Positions 46,654-57,268 of a DNA stretch of 64,000 bases are shown here, piece by piece (positions within the stretch are counted from its first letter, which is position 1; the number at the start of each line of letters is the position of its first letter). Location of the stretch: NCBI GenBank assembly GCA_900470285.1, contig UCAG01000001.1, positions 124,001-188,000 on the forward strand, given 5' to 3'. The notes below the pieces were generated by a model. It ran no database searches. It saw only the letters and a list, made by a program, of their open reading frames with translations, and was not told where the DNA came from. The stretch comes from Hyphomicrobiales bacterium (GTDB taxonomy: Bacteria > Pseudomonadota > Alphaproteobacteria > Rhizobiales > Rhizobiaceae). The translations under genes and the position numbers were made by a program.

Positions 46654-48432
46654 TCAGTTGGCCTGACGGCGAAGGAACGCCGGAATTTCAAGCTGATCAT
46701 CTTCAGAAGCCATGCGCGGCTGTGCACGACCCTGACTGTCAAGCTGACCGTTGCGCGGTGCATAGATCGAGGCATCCTGCGACAGCGGACGGCGCTGTTC
46801 AGGGGCACGAGCCTGCATCGGAGCGGCCGGCATTTCGCGTTTCTGAGCCGGTTCCAGACGGGCAGTCGGCTGCTCGTCATCGCGGCGGGACAGGCTGGCG
46901 GTCAGACGACGCAGCAAACCAAGCGGGCCGCGTTCTTCATGTGCCTGCTGTGCCGGCTGCGGAGCCGGTGCGCGACGGGCATTCATTTCCGCCTGAACAG
47001 CCGGAGGAAAGTCCGATACGCTTGGCATACGCGGAGCCTGACGCGGCTGCTGCGGAGCCAGAGCCGGATCCATGTGCTGCTGCGGCTGGAACTGCGGCTG
47101 CGGTGCCAGATTATGACCCAGATTCTGATTTGGCTGCTGCTGCATCTGCGGCTGAACCGGAGCCTGCATCTGCGGACGCGGAGCTGCTGGCTGCTGACGC
47201 ATTTCCATCATGTCCGGTGCAGGTGCCTGAAAAATACGGCTCTGCGGCTGGAAAGCAGCATCATTGGTAGCGGCTGGCGGCGCATAAGAGCGCTGCTCAC
47301 CTTCACCCAGATGCAGGGACTGCTGAGCCGAAGCGGCATGTTCAACAGGTTTAGCCTGAGCAACAGGCTGCTGAACAGGAGCCTGAGCGGCTGGCTGCGG
47401 TGCTGGTTTGGCTACTGGTTTCGCTGGCTGGCGAAATTCCAGCGGCGCAGGCGCCGCGTCTCCGATCTGCTTATCGATTCCGGTAGCAACGACAGAAACA
47501 CGGATCACACCTTCGAGACCTTCATCGAAGGTCGCGCCGAGAATGATCATAGCATCCTGATCGACTTCTTCACGGATACGGGTAGCAGCTTCGTCAACTT
47601 CAAACAGTGTCATGTCACGGCCACCTGTGATCGAGATCAGCAGGCCGCGCGCACCGCGCATGGAGGTTTCATCCAGCAGCGGGTTAGCAATCGCAGCTTC
47701 AGCAGCAGCAATCGCACGACCGTCGCCGGAGGCTTCACCGGTGCCCATCATGGCCTTGCCCATTTCGCGCATAACCGAGCGAACGTCAGCAAAGTCAAGA
47801 TTGATAAGACCTTCTTTAACCATCAGGTCGGTGATGCAGGCAACACCGGAATACAGTACCTGATCGGCCATCGCAAAAGCGTCGGCAAAAGTGGTTTTGT
47901 CATTGGCAATACGGAACAGGTTCTGGTTCGGAATGACGATCAGAGTATCGACATTCTTCTGCAGTTCTTCGATACCCATATCAGCCGTTTTCATACGGCG
48001 CTGGCCTTCGAAGTGGAAAGGTTTGGTGACAACACCAACGGTCAGAATACCTTTTTCGCGCGCTGCACGGGCAACAACCGGCGCGGCACCGGTACCTGTA
48101 CCACCGCCCATACCGGCGGTTACGAAGCACATATGTGTGCCGTTCAGGTGATCGATGATTTCATCAATGCACTCTTCAGCGGCTGCGCGGCCGACTTCCG
48201 GCTGCGAACCTGCACCCAGACCTTCGGTCACAGCTGCACCCAGCTGAATAATACGTTCAGACTTGGACATGGTCAGAGCCTGGGCGTCGGTATTGGCCAC
48301 AACAAAATTTACGCCACGCAAACCGGCGTTAATCATGTTGTTGACGGCGTTACCGCCACCCCCGCCCACACCGAAAACGGTGATGCGCGGCTTCAGCTCG
48401 GTGATATCCGGCTTTTGCAGATTGATTGTCAT
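46654..48432 (-). CDS. ftsZ: cell division protein FtsZ
   Basis: Tubulin-like GTPase forming the division ring. 592 residues, longer than the 380-residue E. coli protein because of an extended C-terminal linker. The GTPase core holds [18 protein letters not shown] (about 18-35), the tubulin signature [20 protein letters not shown] (about 108-127) and the T7-region [11 protein letters not shown]. From about residue 330 the linker is unusually rich in Gln, Pro and Ala. The short conserved tail [12 protein letters not shown], which binds FtsA and other partners, closes it. Gene order ftsQ-ftsA-ftsZ is intact; a 237-bp gap upstream probably contains the main ftsZ promoter. Confidence 0.98.
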   Translation of the reverse strand: MTINLQKPDITELKPRITVFGVGGGGGNAVNNMINAGLRGVNFVVANTDAQALTMSKSERIIQLGAAVTEGLGAGSQPEVGRAAAEECIDEIIDHLNGTHMCFVTAGMGGGTGTGAAPVVARAAREKGILTVGVVTKPFHFEGQRRMKTADMGIEELQKNVDTLIVIPNQNLFRIANDKTTFADAFAMADQVLYSGVACITDLMVKEGLINLDFADVRSVMREMGKAMMGTGEASGDGRAIAAAEAAIANPLLDETSMRGARGLLISITGGRDMTLFEVDEAATRIREEVDQDAMIILGATFDEGLEGVIRVSVVATGIDKQIGDAAPAPLEFRQPAKPVAKPAPQPAAQAPVQQPVAQAKPVEHAASAQQSLHLGEGEQRSYAPPAATNDAAFQPQSRIFQAPAPDMMEMRQQPAAPRPQMQAPVQPQMQQQPNQNLGHNLAPQPQFQPQQHMDPALAPQQPRQAPRMPSVSDFPPAVQAEMNARRAPAPQPAQQAHEERGPLGLLRRLTASLSRRDDEQPTARLEPAQKREMPAAPMQARAPEQRRPLSQDASIYAPRNGQLDSQGRAQPRMASEDDQLEIPAFLRRQAN

Positions 48433-48669
48433 CAGTTTCGTTCCTTTTGCCTTTCACCGCTTCGCCGCCGCGGTGCCGTATTCTGATTTATTTTTTGTAC
48501 GCATACCCCGGAAGGAACCGCGTTTTCATTTTGAAATTATCCGGTCATTTACCATGATTTGGCAAAAAGCCCAGAGTGTAATCGGGTCAGAAATAAAAAA
48601 TCTCAAACCCTTGTTTCAAAACTGCTTTCCTTCAATTTTACTCCTCAGGAAAGCTGCAGCTCTTTCTTA

Positions 48670-49992
48670 CTAAAAACTTGTTTTCAGCCATTGACCGACC
48701 CGTGACATACGCCCGCCGGAGCCGATAAGACGACCACCGGAGGCAGCACGAACAGACCGTTCTTCAATGCCTGCTACCTGCGGATAAATCAGCAGGCCTA
48801 CTGTTGCCGAAAATGCCGAACCTTTTGCAGCTTCCGGCAATCCCGCAATTCCTAAAGGCCGCCCGATACGGACATTGCGCGCCAGAATACGACGGGCAAC
48901 TTCCGGCATACCGGTCAGCTGGCTTGCGCCACCTGTCAGCACAACACGCTTACCGACAATGTGCCCCAGACCCGAGGCATTCAGCCGGTCACGAACCAGC
49001 TCCAGTGTTTCTTCAACACGGGCACGAATGATACGGGTGAGAACTGAACGCGGATACTGGTTGGGCACATCACGATCGTCATCGCCGATCGGAGGAACAC
49101 TGATCAGATCGCGGTCATCGGCGGCGCTTGGCAGCGCTGAACCATACATAACCTTGAGACGTTCAGCATCTTCCATACGGGTGGAGAACCCGCGTGCCAC
49201 ATCCATTGTTACATGCATACCGCCAATGGCAATGGCGTCAGCATGGATAAATTTGCCTTCCGAGAATACGGAAATTGTTGTGGTGCCGCCGCCCATATCA
49301 ATACAGGCTGCGCCCATTTCCGCTTCATCATCCACCAGAGCCGCCAGACCGCTCGCGTAAGGGGTGGCGACAATAGCTTCAACCGAGAGATGGCAGCGAT
49401 TGATGCACAATTCGAGATTGCGCAAAGGTGCACTGTCTGCGGTCAGCACATGCATATCAACGCCGAGTGAATCGCCCAGCATGCCCATCGGATCGCGGAT
49501 ACCGCGTTCACTATCGAGTGTATAACCAATCGGCAGCGAGTGAACCAGATGACGCTCAGCCTGCAGCGCCTGTTTGGCACCGGCAGCAAGCACGCGGCGG
49601 ATATCCGTTTTCTCTACTTCATGGCCACCCAGATCAATGCTCGCATTGAAGGTTTCGCTTTTCAGACGACCGGAAGAAATATTGACGATCAGCGATTCAA
49701 CGGTCAGACCGGCCATACGTTCAGCCGCATCAACGGCCAGACGGATCGACTGCTCGGCAGCATCCAGATCAATCACCACACCGGATTTAACACCGCGGGA
49801 CTTCTGATAGCCGATACCCAGCACATCCATACGATGCGTACGGCCCGGCAGAAACGCGCTTTCATCCCGCGGGCGCAGACGCGCAATCACACAGGAAACC
49901 TTGCTCGATCCGACATCAAGCACTGTCAGAAGCCGCGTGCGGCGACCTGAAGAGGCCGAACCGGAAGTATTTTTTGCAGACCAGATACTCAT
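48670..49992 (-). CDS. ftsA: cell division protein FtsA
   Basis: Actin-like ATPase that anchors FtsZ to the membrane. 440 residues, with the phosphate 1 motif LLTVLDVGSSKVSCVIARL (about residues 22-40), the SHS2 (1C) domain (MDVLGIGYQKSRGVKSGVVIDLDAAEQSIRLAVDAAERM), phosphate 2 ACIDMGGGTTTISVF and the C-terminal ATP-site VVLTGGASQLTGMPEVA. The last residues GGRLIGSGGRMSRVGQWLKTSF include the amphipathic membrane-targeting helix. Its ATG overlaps the ftsQ stop codon by 4 bp, suggesting coupling. Confidence 0.97.
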   Translation of the reverse strand: MSIWSAKNTSGSASSGRRTRLLTVLDVGSSKVSCVIARLRPRDESAFLPGRTHRMDVLGIGYQKSRGVKSGVVIDLDAAEQSIRLAVDAAERMAGLTVESLIVNISSGRLKSETFNASIDLGGHEVEKTDIRRVLAAGAKQALQAERHLVHSLPIGYTLDSERGIRDPMGMLGDSLGVDMHVLTADSAPLRNLELCINRCHLSVEAIVATPYASGLAALVDDEAEMGAACIDMGGGTTTISVFSEGKFIHADAIAIGGMHVTMDVARGFSTRMEDAERLKVMYGSALPSAADDRDLISVPPIGDDDRDVPNQYPRSVLTRIIRARVEETLELVRDRLNASGLGHIVGKRVVLTGGASQLTGMPEVARRILARNVRIGRPLGIAGLPEAAKGSAFSATVGLLIYPQVAGIEERSVRAASGGRLIGSGGRMSRVGQWLKTSF

Positions 49993-50927
49993 ACGCGCCT
50001 ACCCGCTGCCGCTTTGGCAGCTTTTTCACGGTCTTTCAGCATTTTCTCACGGCTTTCCATGCCGGTCGGTGTGAGCTGTACAGTCACACGGTCATCCAGA
50101 CGCATGTCGAGGCTGAGAATATCCCGACCAAGAATATTTTTAGTCCGTTGCAGGGTTTCAACCTCTGCCAGAGCACGCTTTACATCCTGCTCAGGCAACA
50201 AAACCCGTACACCATTATCAAACAACAGATCCCAGCGGCGGTCAGAAACCCGCGCATAGGCACGCACTTTGGCGGCCAGATCAGGATAGGCCGCGACTGT
50301 TTCAATAAAAGCTTTGCCGCGGCTCGAAGCGCCTTCGCCCACCACCAGCGGCAGCGAGGCATAACGTGAACCGTTCAACGGAACGATCGGCTTACCTTCT
50401 TCGTCCACCAACAGCAAATCACGGCCGGACTGCCAGACTGCAAATGCCTTACGCTCCTGCAGGGAAACCACAACAGAACCCGGATAGACTTTGCGGATTT
50501 CAACACCGGCGACCCAAGGCAAGGTTTCAATCGCCTGACGTGCCTCATCCGCATTGAAACCGATCAGAGATGTCTCTCCGTCCAGTCCTAGCTTTTCAAG
50601 AATATCAATTTCAGAGGTTTCATTATTACCGGCAACGCTCACCTTCTCGATTGCAAAACCGAAAGTTGATGCCGTTGCTTTCACAACCTCATGCGTATGG
50701 TTACCGATGACCATACCGTAAATACCGGTCGCACTCAGAAAACCGATCATGCCGAACGTGCCCGCATAACGAGGAACATTGACCCCGCCGCCGAACAGAC
50801 GCGAGGCAATACGGAAAGGCTTGCGCAGAAAACGCGGAAGAACAAAAGCACCACCGTGCGAAAGTGATGTACGGGACATCATCGCGTCACGATTACTTCT
50901 GTCAGATCTCGCCTTTATCGCATGCAC
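49989..50927 (-). CDS. ftsQ: cell division protein FtsQ
   Basis: Bitopic scaffold of the divisome. 312 residues with a basic cytoplasmic N terminus, one membrane helix ([22 protein letters not shown], about 55-76), then POTRA domain ([78 protein letters not shown]) and the beta domain. I take GTG at 50927 because GGAGGA precedes it by six bases; this start overlaps the ddl stop by 13 bp. An ATG at 50882 is a possible alternative. C-terminal tail is rich in Lys and Arg. Confidence 0.94.
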   Translation of the reverse strand: MHAIKARSDRSNRDAMMSRTSLSHGGAFVLPRFLRKPFRIASRLFGGGVNVPRYAGTFGMIGFLSATGIYGMVIGNHTHEVVKATASTFGFAIEKVSVAGNNETSEIDILEKLGLDGETSLIGFNADEARQAIETLPWVAGVEIRKVYPGSVVVSLQERKAFAVWQSGRDLLLVDEEGKPIVPLNGSRYASLPLVVGEGASSRGKAFIETVAAYPDLAAKVRAYARVSDRRWDLLFDNGVRVLLPEQDVKRALAEVETLQRTKNILGRDILSLDMRLDDRVTVQLTPTGMESREKMLKDREKAAKAAAGRRV

Positions 50928-51850
50928 GAGGCATCCTCCACCATCCAGCTCAACAACTCACCGAATGAATACCCTTCAGCCTTGGCAATATCCGGCACCA
51001 GAGAGGTCGGCGTCATGCCCGGCTGCGTATTCACTTCAAGCCAGATCAGCTCACCGTCACCGGAGCCGTTCTCATCAAAACGGAAATCGGAACGACTCAC
51101 GCCGCGACATCCGATTGCCTGATGTGCCTGAAGTGCCATTATTTGTATTTTTTGGTAAATATTTGGTGAAATTTTCGCAGGACATTCATGTCGCGAGCCA
51201 CCATCTGCATATTTTGAGTCATAATCGTAGAAGGAATGTGCCAGCGGAATGATCTCACACACACCAAGGGCACGATCGCCCATTACAGCGCAGGTTAATT
51301 CACGTCCGGCGACATAGCGCTCGACCATAACCTCATCGCCGTATTTCCATTCATCCGAGCCGAGAATCTGCGGCGGAGCACTCTGCCCTTCGCGCACGAT
51401 CACCACGCCGAAGCTGGAACCTTCACGCACCGGCTTCACCACATAAGGCGGCTGCATCGGATGCTGATTACCGATATCAAAACGATTCATCACGCGCGAT
51501 GGTGCAATAGCCACACCGGCAGCACCGGCAACAAGCTTGGCGCGACCTTTATCCATAGCCAGCGCCGAGGCCAGCACACCGGAATGTGTGTAAGGGATTT
51601 GCAGATATTCAAGAATACCCTGAATGGCACCGTCTTCACCGAAAGGACCATGCAAAGCATTGAAGGCCACATCAGGCTTCAGCTCAGCCAGAACGGCGGC
51701 CACATCACGGCCGACATCAACGCGCGTCACACGATAGCCCTGCTCTTCAAGCGCTTTGGCGCAAGCAGCACCTGAGGAAAGGCTGACCGGACGCTCCGAT
51801 GAAAACCCGCCCATCAAGACAGCAACATGTTTACCTGTCATTTTAACCAT
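50915..51850 (-). CDS. ddl: D-alanine--D-alanine ligase
   Basis: ATP-grasp enzyme making the D-Ala-D-Ala end of the peptidoglycan peptide. About 311 residues from ATG 51850 ([27 protein letters not shown], with GAGGGGAC just before it); a second ATG at 51841 is possible. Motifs: [39 protein letters not shown] (about 63-101), [34 protein letters not shown] and [20 protein letters not shown]. The frame reaches 51934 without support. First gene of the ddl-ftsQ-ftsA run, after a 537-bp intergenic region rich in GANTC. Confidence 0.95.
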   Translation of the reverse strand: MVKMTGKHVAVLMGGFSSERPVSLSSGAACAKALEEQGYRVTRVDVGRDVAAVLAELKPDVAFNALHGPFGEDGAIQGILEYLQIPYTHSGVLASALAMDKGRAKLVAGAAGVAIAPSRVMNRFDIGNQHPMQPPYVVKPVREGSSFGVVIVREGQSAPPQILGSDEWKYGDEVMVERYVAGRELTCAVMGDRALGVCEIIPLAHSFYDYDSKYADGGSRHECPAKISPNIYQKIQIMALQAHQAIGCRGVSRSDFRFDENGSGDGELIWLEVNTQPGMTPTSLVPDIAKAEGYSFGELLSWMVEDASCMR

Positions 51851-52387
51851 GTCCCCTCTGCCAGCAATGCTGATACACATAAAACTAAACTCTGAGCCCG
51901 CCGGAGCTGAGCCGCATGTCAAACAGACACGCAAAACACATTAAAAATATTCCCTGGCACGCCGCATAATCAAAACCCGAACCAAAATTCAGACAATTAT
52001 ACAGCGCTCCGGCGGAAGACTTCCGCAGAACCCCAAGGCAAAATTAACTTGCCGACCCAAATCACTAACGCTTGTTCACTATAAGAATCAGAGAGTTGAT
52101 TCTATGGCAAGCCCTTACAAAAAATTACGATAGCAACATACGAATCAGATTCGGTTGAAACCACTGATTTATTATGGTTTTTTGATAATTAGTTACTTCG
52201 GAAATTTATTTTAGCAAAATACAAAGACAGGACTCTTGACAGGGGCAAATCACCCGGAAAACCGCGTAAAACCCTCCTTGAAAACAAATCACCGCTGCTC
52301 TCCCAAATCAGAGAAAACAGCGGTGATTTTACAGAGCTTCAGCTGCCTTCCTGAAAAAGGAGCGACGACTGCAAAAAGAGTAAAAGA
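51851..52387. promoter_or_regulatory. intergenic region of ddl-ftsQA with GANTC cluster
   Basis: A 537-bp gene-free region inside an otherwise packed division cluster. Four GANTC sites lie within 68 bp (52085, 52098, 52142, 52148) and one more at 52231. GANTC is the CcrM methylation site; cell-cycle promoters in alphaproteobacteria often carry them, read by GcrA. A minus-strand CTTGCC (-35-like) stands near 52105 with two of the sites just downstream of it. The promoter itself is inference. The murB terminator is at 52286-52330. Confidence 0.55.
52286..52330 (-). terminator. murB terminator
   Basis: AAATCACCGCTG and CAGCGGTGATTT arms (12 bp, perfect) around a 20-base loop that can pair further (CTCT/AGAG), 58 bp past the murB stop. 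It closes the murC-murB side of the cluster before the ddl promoter region. Confidence 0.75.
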
Positions 52388-53353
52388 TTAATCGAGAAAT
52401 TCGGTGACTTCGCGCCCTTCGAGGAACTGGCCAAGACGGCGAATTTCCCAATGGAGCTTAATGCCGGAATTCGCCCGCACTTTATTGCGCACAGTTTCCC
52501 CCAGCAATTCCAGATCATAACCGGTGGCATTATCACCATTAATCATGAAATTGCAGTGCATATTCGACATATGCGCACCACCGACAGTGAAACCACGGCA
52601 ACCGGCTTTGTCGATTTCCTTCCATGAAGATGTGCCTTCAGGGTTCTTAAAAGTAGAACCGCCAGTCTTCTCGCGGATCGGCTGTACCGTCTCACGATGG
52701 TTCTGCACTTCATCCATAGCTGCGCGGATTGCAGTTGCTTCACCACGCGGCCCTTCAAACAGCGCACTGGTGAAAATCAAATCTTTCGGCGCAGAACAAT
52801 GGCGATAGGCATAGCCCATATCCGCATTGCTTAAGCTATGCAGATTGCCTTTACGGTCAAGTGCACGCACTTCGACAACACGTTCACAGGTTTCAACACC
52901 ATTGGCACCGGCATTCATGCGCAATGCACCGCCAATACCACCAGGAATACCGTGATAGAAATGGAAACCGGCGATTTCAGCTTCAAGCGCAGCCGCAGCC
53001 ACACGTTTGTCCGGTGTCGCCGTACCGGCACGCAGACGTGTATCTGACACCCGCTCGACCTCGCCAAAGCCTTTTGCAGACAAACGCACTACAAAGCCCG
53101 GAATACCGCCCTCACGCACCAGCAGGTTTGAGCCGATACCGACAGTCATCACCGGAATTTCTTCCGGAACATTTTTCAGGAACTCTGCCAGATCATCCTC
53201 ATCCGCAGGCTGAAACAAAACTTCCGCAGGGCCACCGGCACGAAACCATGTGATCTTATCCATGCCGGAATTTGGTGTCAGACGTCCGCGAATACCGGAC
53301 AAAGGTTTTTCAAGCTGCTTAAGCAGCGCTTCACCATCAAGCTTTACAGCCAT
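52388..53353 (-). CDS. murB: UDP-N-acetylenolpyruvoylglucosamine reductase
   Basis: FAD enzyme making UDP-MurNAc. 321 residues from ATG 53353 ([15 protein letters not shown]), two codons inside the longest frame, with AAGAGAG upstream. FAD-binding segments [28 protein letters not shown] and [27 protein letters not shown] (about 126-152) are clear. The catalytic Ser is in [12 protein letters not shown] and the general-acid Glu in [11 protein letters not shown]. The type I loop is present. It lies 151 bp downstream of murC and is followed by a terminator. Confidence 0.95.
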   Translation of the reverse strand: MAVKLDGEALLKQLEKPLSGIRGRLTPNSGMDKITWFRAGGPAEVLFQPADEDDLAEFLKNVPEEIPVMTVGIGSNLLVREGGIPGFVVRLSAKGFGEVERVSDTRLRAGTATPDKRVAAAALEAEIAGFHFYHGIPGGIGGALRMNAGANGVETCERVVEVRALDRKGNLHSLSNADMGYAYRHCSAPKDLIFTSALFEGPRGEATAIRAAMDEVQNHRETVQPIREKTGGSTFKNPEGTSSWKEIDKAGCRGFTVGGAHMSNMHCNFMINGDNATGYDLELLGETVRNKVRANSGIKLHWEIRRLGQFLEGREVTEFLD

Positions 53354-53510
53354 TTTCAACCATCTCTCTTAAATCGATCCGGACTTCAAATTTTCCGGAT
53401 TATAAGCATCACAACAATTCGGATAAGGTCAGGAAAAACACGGCAGGATCAAGGCATTATTCCTCAAACCCTGCCAAGCAAATGAAACAGCGCTAACCGC
53501 ACACATTGTC

Positions 53511-54917
53511 TCAGCTTGCGCTTGTACCACCCAGCTGCTTAGGCAATGCGTATGCCCATTGCGTGATATTACCGGCACCAAGGAACACGACAAAGTCGCC
53601 TTCCTGTGCCAGCGCTTTAATCGCCTCAGGCAAATGCGCAGGGTCTTCCAGATAGCGGGCATCGCGATGACCGGCAGTTTTGATCTTGCTTACTAAGGCT
53701 TCCGAGGTCACGCCCTCAATCGGATCTTCACCGGCGGTATAAACCGGCGCAATCATCACAGTATCCGCATCATTGAAGCAAGTTGAGAAATCATCGAACA
53801 GGCTCGCCAGACGTGTAAAGCGGTGCGGCTGGGCAATCGCAATAACACGCTTAGGTGCGGCTTCGCGGGCAGCTCTCAGCACGGCTTTGATTTCAACCGG
53901 ATGGTGGCCATAATCGTCAAAAACTTCAACACCGTTCCATGAGCCGGTATGGGTGAAGCGACGCTTCACACCACCAAAGCCGGACAAACCCTTGCGGATA
54001 TCATCGGCAGTCAGACCAAGCTCATGCGCCACAGCAATGGCCGCAGTCGCATTGGACACATTATGACGACCTGGCATCGGCAGACGCAGATCCTTGATCT
54101 CGACGACTTCGCCCTTGCGGTCACGAATGACAACGTCAAAAACAGATACGGCACCATCCATATGATGGTTGGAGAAACGCACATCCGCCTGAGGGTTTTC
54201 ACCATAGGTAATCACGCGGCGGTCTTCGATACGGCTGACAAGCGCCTGAACCTCCGGATGGTCAAGACACATCACGCCGAAACCATAGAAAGGCACATTC
54301 TCAACAAACTGACGGAAAGCCGCGCGAACATTATCGAACGAGCCGTAATGGTCGAGATGTTCCGGATCAATATTGGTGATAACTGCAATATCGGCAGGCA
54401 GCTTCAGAAAAGTACCGTCGCTCTCGTCGGCCTCAACCACCATCCACTCACCCTCACCCATACGGGCATTGGTGCCATAAGCATTGATGATACCGCCATT
54501 GATAACGGTCGGGTCAAGATGTCCGGCTTCCAGAAGCGTCGCAACCATAGAGGTCGTGGTGGTTTTGCCGTGGGTACCCCCGATGGCAATTGCCTGACGG
54601 AAGCGCATCAGTTCGGCCAGCATTTCCGCACGGCGCACGATTGGCAGCAGATTTTCCCGCGCCTCAACCAGCTCCGGATTATTCGGACGGATAGCAGTGG
54701 AAACCACAACCACATCAGCCTTGCCGATATTCTCAGCTTTATGACCGACAAAAACTTCAATGCCTTTATCACGCAGACGCTGCACATTGGCACCGTCAGC
54801 CTGATCAGAACCCTGAACCTTATAGCCCAGATTATGCAGCACTTCCGCAATACCGCTCATGCCAATGCCGCCGATTCCGATAAAATGAACCAGACCAATA
54901 TTCAAAGGCATTTTCAT
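53511..54917 (-). CDS. murC: UDP-N-acetylmuramate--L-alanine ligase
   Basis: Adds the first L-alanine to UDP-MurNAc. 468 residues: Rossmann [30 protein letters not shown] (about 11-40), the ATP loop [22 protein letters not shown] (about 110-131), the NxDxDHLDxYG-like [18 protein letters not shown], and the C-terminal [45 protein letters not shown], diagnostic of MurC. The start codon overlaps the murG stop by 4 bp (ATGA). Confidence 0.97.
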   Translation of the reverse strand: MKMPLNIGLVHFIGIGGIGMSGIAEVLHNLGYKVQGSDQADGANVQRLRDKGIEVFVGHKAENIGKADVVVVSTAIRPNNPELVEARENLLPIVRRAEMLAELMRFRQAIAIGGTHGKTTTTSMVATLLEAGHLDPTVINGGIINAYGTNARMGEGEWMVVEADESDGTFLKLPADIAVITNIDPEHLDHYGSFDNVRAAFRQFVENVPFYGFGVMCLDHPEVQALVSRIEDRRVITYGENPQADVRFSNHHMDGAVSVFDVVIRDRKGEVVEIKDLRLPMPGRHNVSNATAAIAVAHELGLTADDIRKGLSGFGGVKRRFTHTGSWNGVEVFDDYGHHPVEIKAVLRAAREAAPKRVIAIAQPHRFTRLASLFDDFSTCFNDADTVMIAPVYTAGEDPIEGVTSEALVSKIKTAGHRDARYLEDPAHLPEAIKALAQEGDFVVFLGAGNITQWAYALPKQLGGTSAS

Positions 54918-56047
54918 GCGCGTTTTCCTTCTTTGTAATCAGAAACAGACAATCCCGCTGCAATAGCTTCTGAAAGATCAGCAAGCAACCGTGTTGCATC
55001 AGGACGGCCGGAACTTTTTGCCCGTGCTGCCATATCTGCCAGTCTTTGCGGCTCACTAAGCGCTGCAATCAGGATTTTTGCCAGTTTTTCCGGTTTCAGC
55101 TCCGCCTGACGGATAACCTCACCGCCACCGGCTTTTGCCAGCGCTTCGGCATTGGCGGCCTGATCGTGGTCAAGGGCAAACGGAAACGGCACCAGCAGGC
55201 TCGGACGGCCAATCGCTGCAATTTCAGAAACGGTAGAAGCACCGGAACGAGAGAGAACGAAATGCGCCTGCGCCATCATCTCCGGCAGATTACCGAAGAA
55301 TGGTGCGACCTGTGCTTTAACGCCCAGCTTCTCGTAGGCTTTACGGCAAATCACTTCATCTTCAGGACGCGCCTGCTGAGTGACAAACAGTCGTTCACGC
55401 TCGTCAATCTCAAGCAGAGCGATCGCGGCAGGCACCACAGTAGAAAAATATTGCGCGCCCTGACTGCCGCCAAAAACCAGCAAGCGAAAAACATCCGGCT
55501 CTACTGAAGGCTTATAGGCCACATTGGTCTGCGCCAAAACGCTCGGGCGCACCGGATTACCGGTCTGCACCGTTTTAGCCGCATGAGCGCCGCTCTCTGC
55601 CGACAGAAAACCACCGGCAATCGCTGTCACGCGGGCGGACAGGCCTTTATTGGCACGCCCCATCACTGCATTCTGCTCATGAATAATGGTCGGAATATTC
55701 ATGCGTGATGCCGCATAGAGCGGCGGCAGCGTCGGATAGCCGCCAAAACCGACAACCAGCTTGGGATTCAAACGGCGGAAAAGCTTGCGGCAATCGAGAT
55801 TACCCTGCCACAGGCTGTAAAATGTCTTCGCCAGTGCAATCGGATTTTTACCGGCAATGGTTGCGGAACGCACGACATGGACATGGTTTTCATCAAAACC
55901 GGAAACAAAACGCTGCGCACGTTTATCCGTTACCAGATGTACATCATAACCGTCATTTGTCAGCTCATGCGCGAGCGCTTCAGCAGGAAATAAATGCCCG
56001 CCGGTACCACCCGCCGCCAAAACGATAACACCTTTTGTCATCATCAT
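54914..56047 (-). CDS. murG: UDP-GlcNAc--lipid I N-acetylglucosamine transferase
   Basis: Peripheral membrane GT-B enzyme that makes lipid II from lipid I. From the first of three ATGs at 56047 ([14 protein letters not shown]) the product has about 377 residues. The glycine-rich loop [24 protein letters not shown], the second loop [38 protein letters not shown] and the UDP-GlcNAc site [40 protein letters not shown] are canonical. The frame runs to 56086 but those residues are not conserved-looking. It is coupled to murC downstream and separated from ftsW by 69 bp. Confidence 0.95.
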   Translation of the reverse strand: MMMTKGVIVLAAGGTGGHLFPAEALAHELTNDGYDVHLVTDKRAQRFVSGFDENHVHVVRSATIAGKNPIALAKTFYSLWQGNLDCRKLFRRLNPKLVVGFGGYPTLPPLYAASRMNIPTIIHEQNAVMGRANKGLSARVTAIAGGFLSAESGAHAAKTVQTGNPVRPSVLAQTNVAYKPSVEPDVFRLLVFGGSQGAQYFSTVVPAAIALLEIDERERLFVTQQARPEDEVICRKAYEKLGVKAQVAPFFGNLPEMMAQAHFVLSRSGASTVSEIAAIGRPSLLVPFPFALDHDQAANAEALAKAGGGEVIRQAELKPEKLAKILIAALSEPQRLADMAARAKSSGRPDATRLLADLSEAIAAGLSVSDYKEGKRA

Positions 56048-56116
56048 CCGTTCTGTATTTTTTAACAGGCAGTCCCGAACAATCATTCACCGGAACTGCG
56101 CAATTCGTCTAATAAT

Positions 56117-57268
56117 TTAAAGCACAGGAATACGTTCGCCTGCGCCTTTCAGCGAAGCAGACATACGGCGTTCAGGATTTTGACGTGTCAGCGCCAGCAG
56201 GAAACCCATCGTAATTGCAATCGCCACCAGCGATGAACCGCCATAGGAAATAAACGGCAGAGTCATCCCTTTGGCAGGCATCAGGTGCAGATTCACTGCC
56301 ATATTGATGATCGACTGGAAGCCGAACAAAATCACAATGCCGGAAATTGCTAAACGTGAGAAAGCATCACGCTCTCTCATGGCAACAACAAGCCCGCGAA
56401 TAACGATAAAGGCGAACAGCAGCATAATCAGAATGCATAGAATAATACCGTATTCTTCCGCAGCCACCGAGAAAATAAAGTCCGTATGGCTGTCAGGGAT
56501 AATACGTTTGATCGTGCCTTCACCAGGCCCCTGCCCGAACCAGCCGCCACTGATAATCGCTTCGCGTCCGGTATCAACCTGAAACGTGTCACCTTCACCG
56601 GTCATAAAGCGGTCAATACGGCCCGCCACATGGGGAAGGAATGTATAGGCGCCCAAGCCCAGCACGACTGCACCGCCGCCAAAGACGACAATCCACATCC
56701 ATGACATGCCCGCCAGAAAGAACATAGCGCCCCAGCTCACAGCGGTCAGCGTGGTTTGCCCGAAATCCGGCTGCGCCATCAGCAGTGTTGCAACCAGACC
56801 GAACAGGATAAGCGCCATGAAACTGCCCGGCATATCCCCGCTGCGCTCCTGTTCGGAGAACAACCATGCACAAATCACCACAAAAGCCGGTTTCATAAAC
56901 TCGGACGGCTGGATGGAAACTCCGGCCAGAGAGACCCAGCGCCGCGCACCTTTGACTTCAATCCCGAAAAACAGGGCTGCAACCATCAGCAACAGAGAAA
57001 TACCAAGCAGAGCCAATGCAAAACGGCGCACCAGACGCGGGCTGAGAAATGACGTACCGATCATAGCTATCAGCGCAGGGATCATGAAAAAGATCTGGCG
57101 CTCAACAAAGTGAAAACTGTCCAGACCAATACGCTCCGCCACCGCAGGACTGGCGGCATAGGACAGCAAAATGCCAAGCCCCATCAGTGCCAGACAGGCA
57201 GCCAGAAAATAGCGGTCAATCGTCCACCACCAATTGGCGACAGGGCCTCTGTCTACGCGGCTAACCAT
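56117..57268 (-). CDS. ftsW: lipid II polymerase FtsW (SEDS family)
   Basis: Septal peptidoglycan glycosyltransferase, partner of FtsI. 383 residues with ten membrane helices: YFLAACLALMGLGILLSYAASP first, then RWVSLAGVSIQPSEFMKPAFVVICAWLF (about 112-139; SEDS signature), LLMAQPDFGQTTLTAVSWGAMFF with the catalytic Asp region, and HTDFIFSVAAEEYGIILCILIM, MPAKGMTLPFISYGGSSLVAIAITMG at the end. Length matches the family. Its ATG overlaps the murD stop (TGATG). Confidence 0.96.
   Translation of the reverse strand: MVSRVDRGPVANWWWTIDRYFLAACLALMGLGILLSYAASPAVAERIGLDSFHFVERQIFFMIPALIAMIGTSFLSPRLVRRFALALLGISLLLMVAALFFGIEVKGARRWVSLAGVSIQPSEFMKPAFVVICAWLFSEQERSGDMPGSFMALILFGLVATLLMAQPDFGQTTLTAVSWGAMFFLAGMSWMWIVVFGGGAVVLGLGAYTFLPHVAGRIDRFMTGEGDTFQVDTGREAIISGGWFGQGPGEGTIKRIIPDSHTDFIFSVAAEEYGIILCILIMLLFAFIVIRGLVVAMRERDAFSRLAISGIVILFGFQSIINMAVNLHLMPAKGMTLPFISYGGSSLVAIAITMGFLLALTRQNPERRMSASLKGAGERIPVL

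Noticed and set aside
46939-48486. A 515-codon open frame on the plus strand over ftsZ
   Set aside because: It is exactly antisense to ftsZ, has no family features, and is low-complexity because of the Gln-rich linker opposite.
51851-51934. Upstream extension of ddl
   Set aside because: The extra residues do not resemble Ddl; the ribosome site and [12 protein letters not shown] match the usual N terminus.
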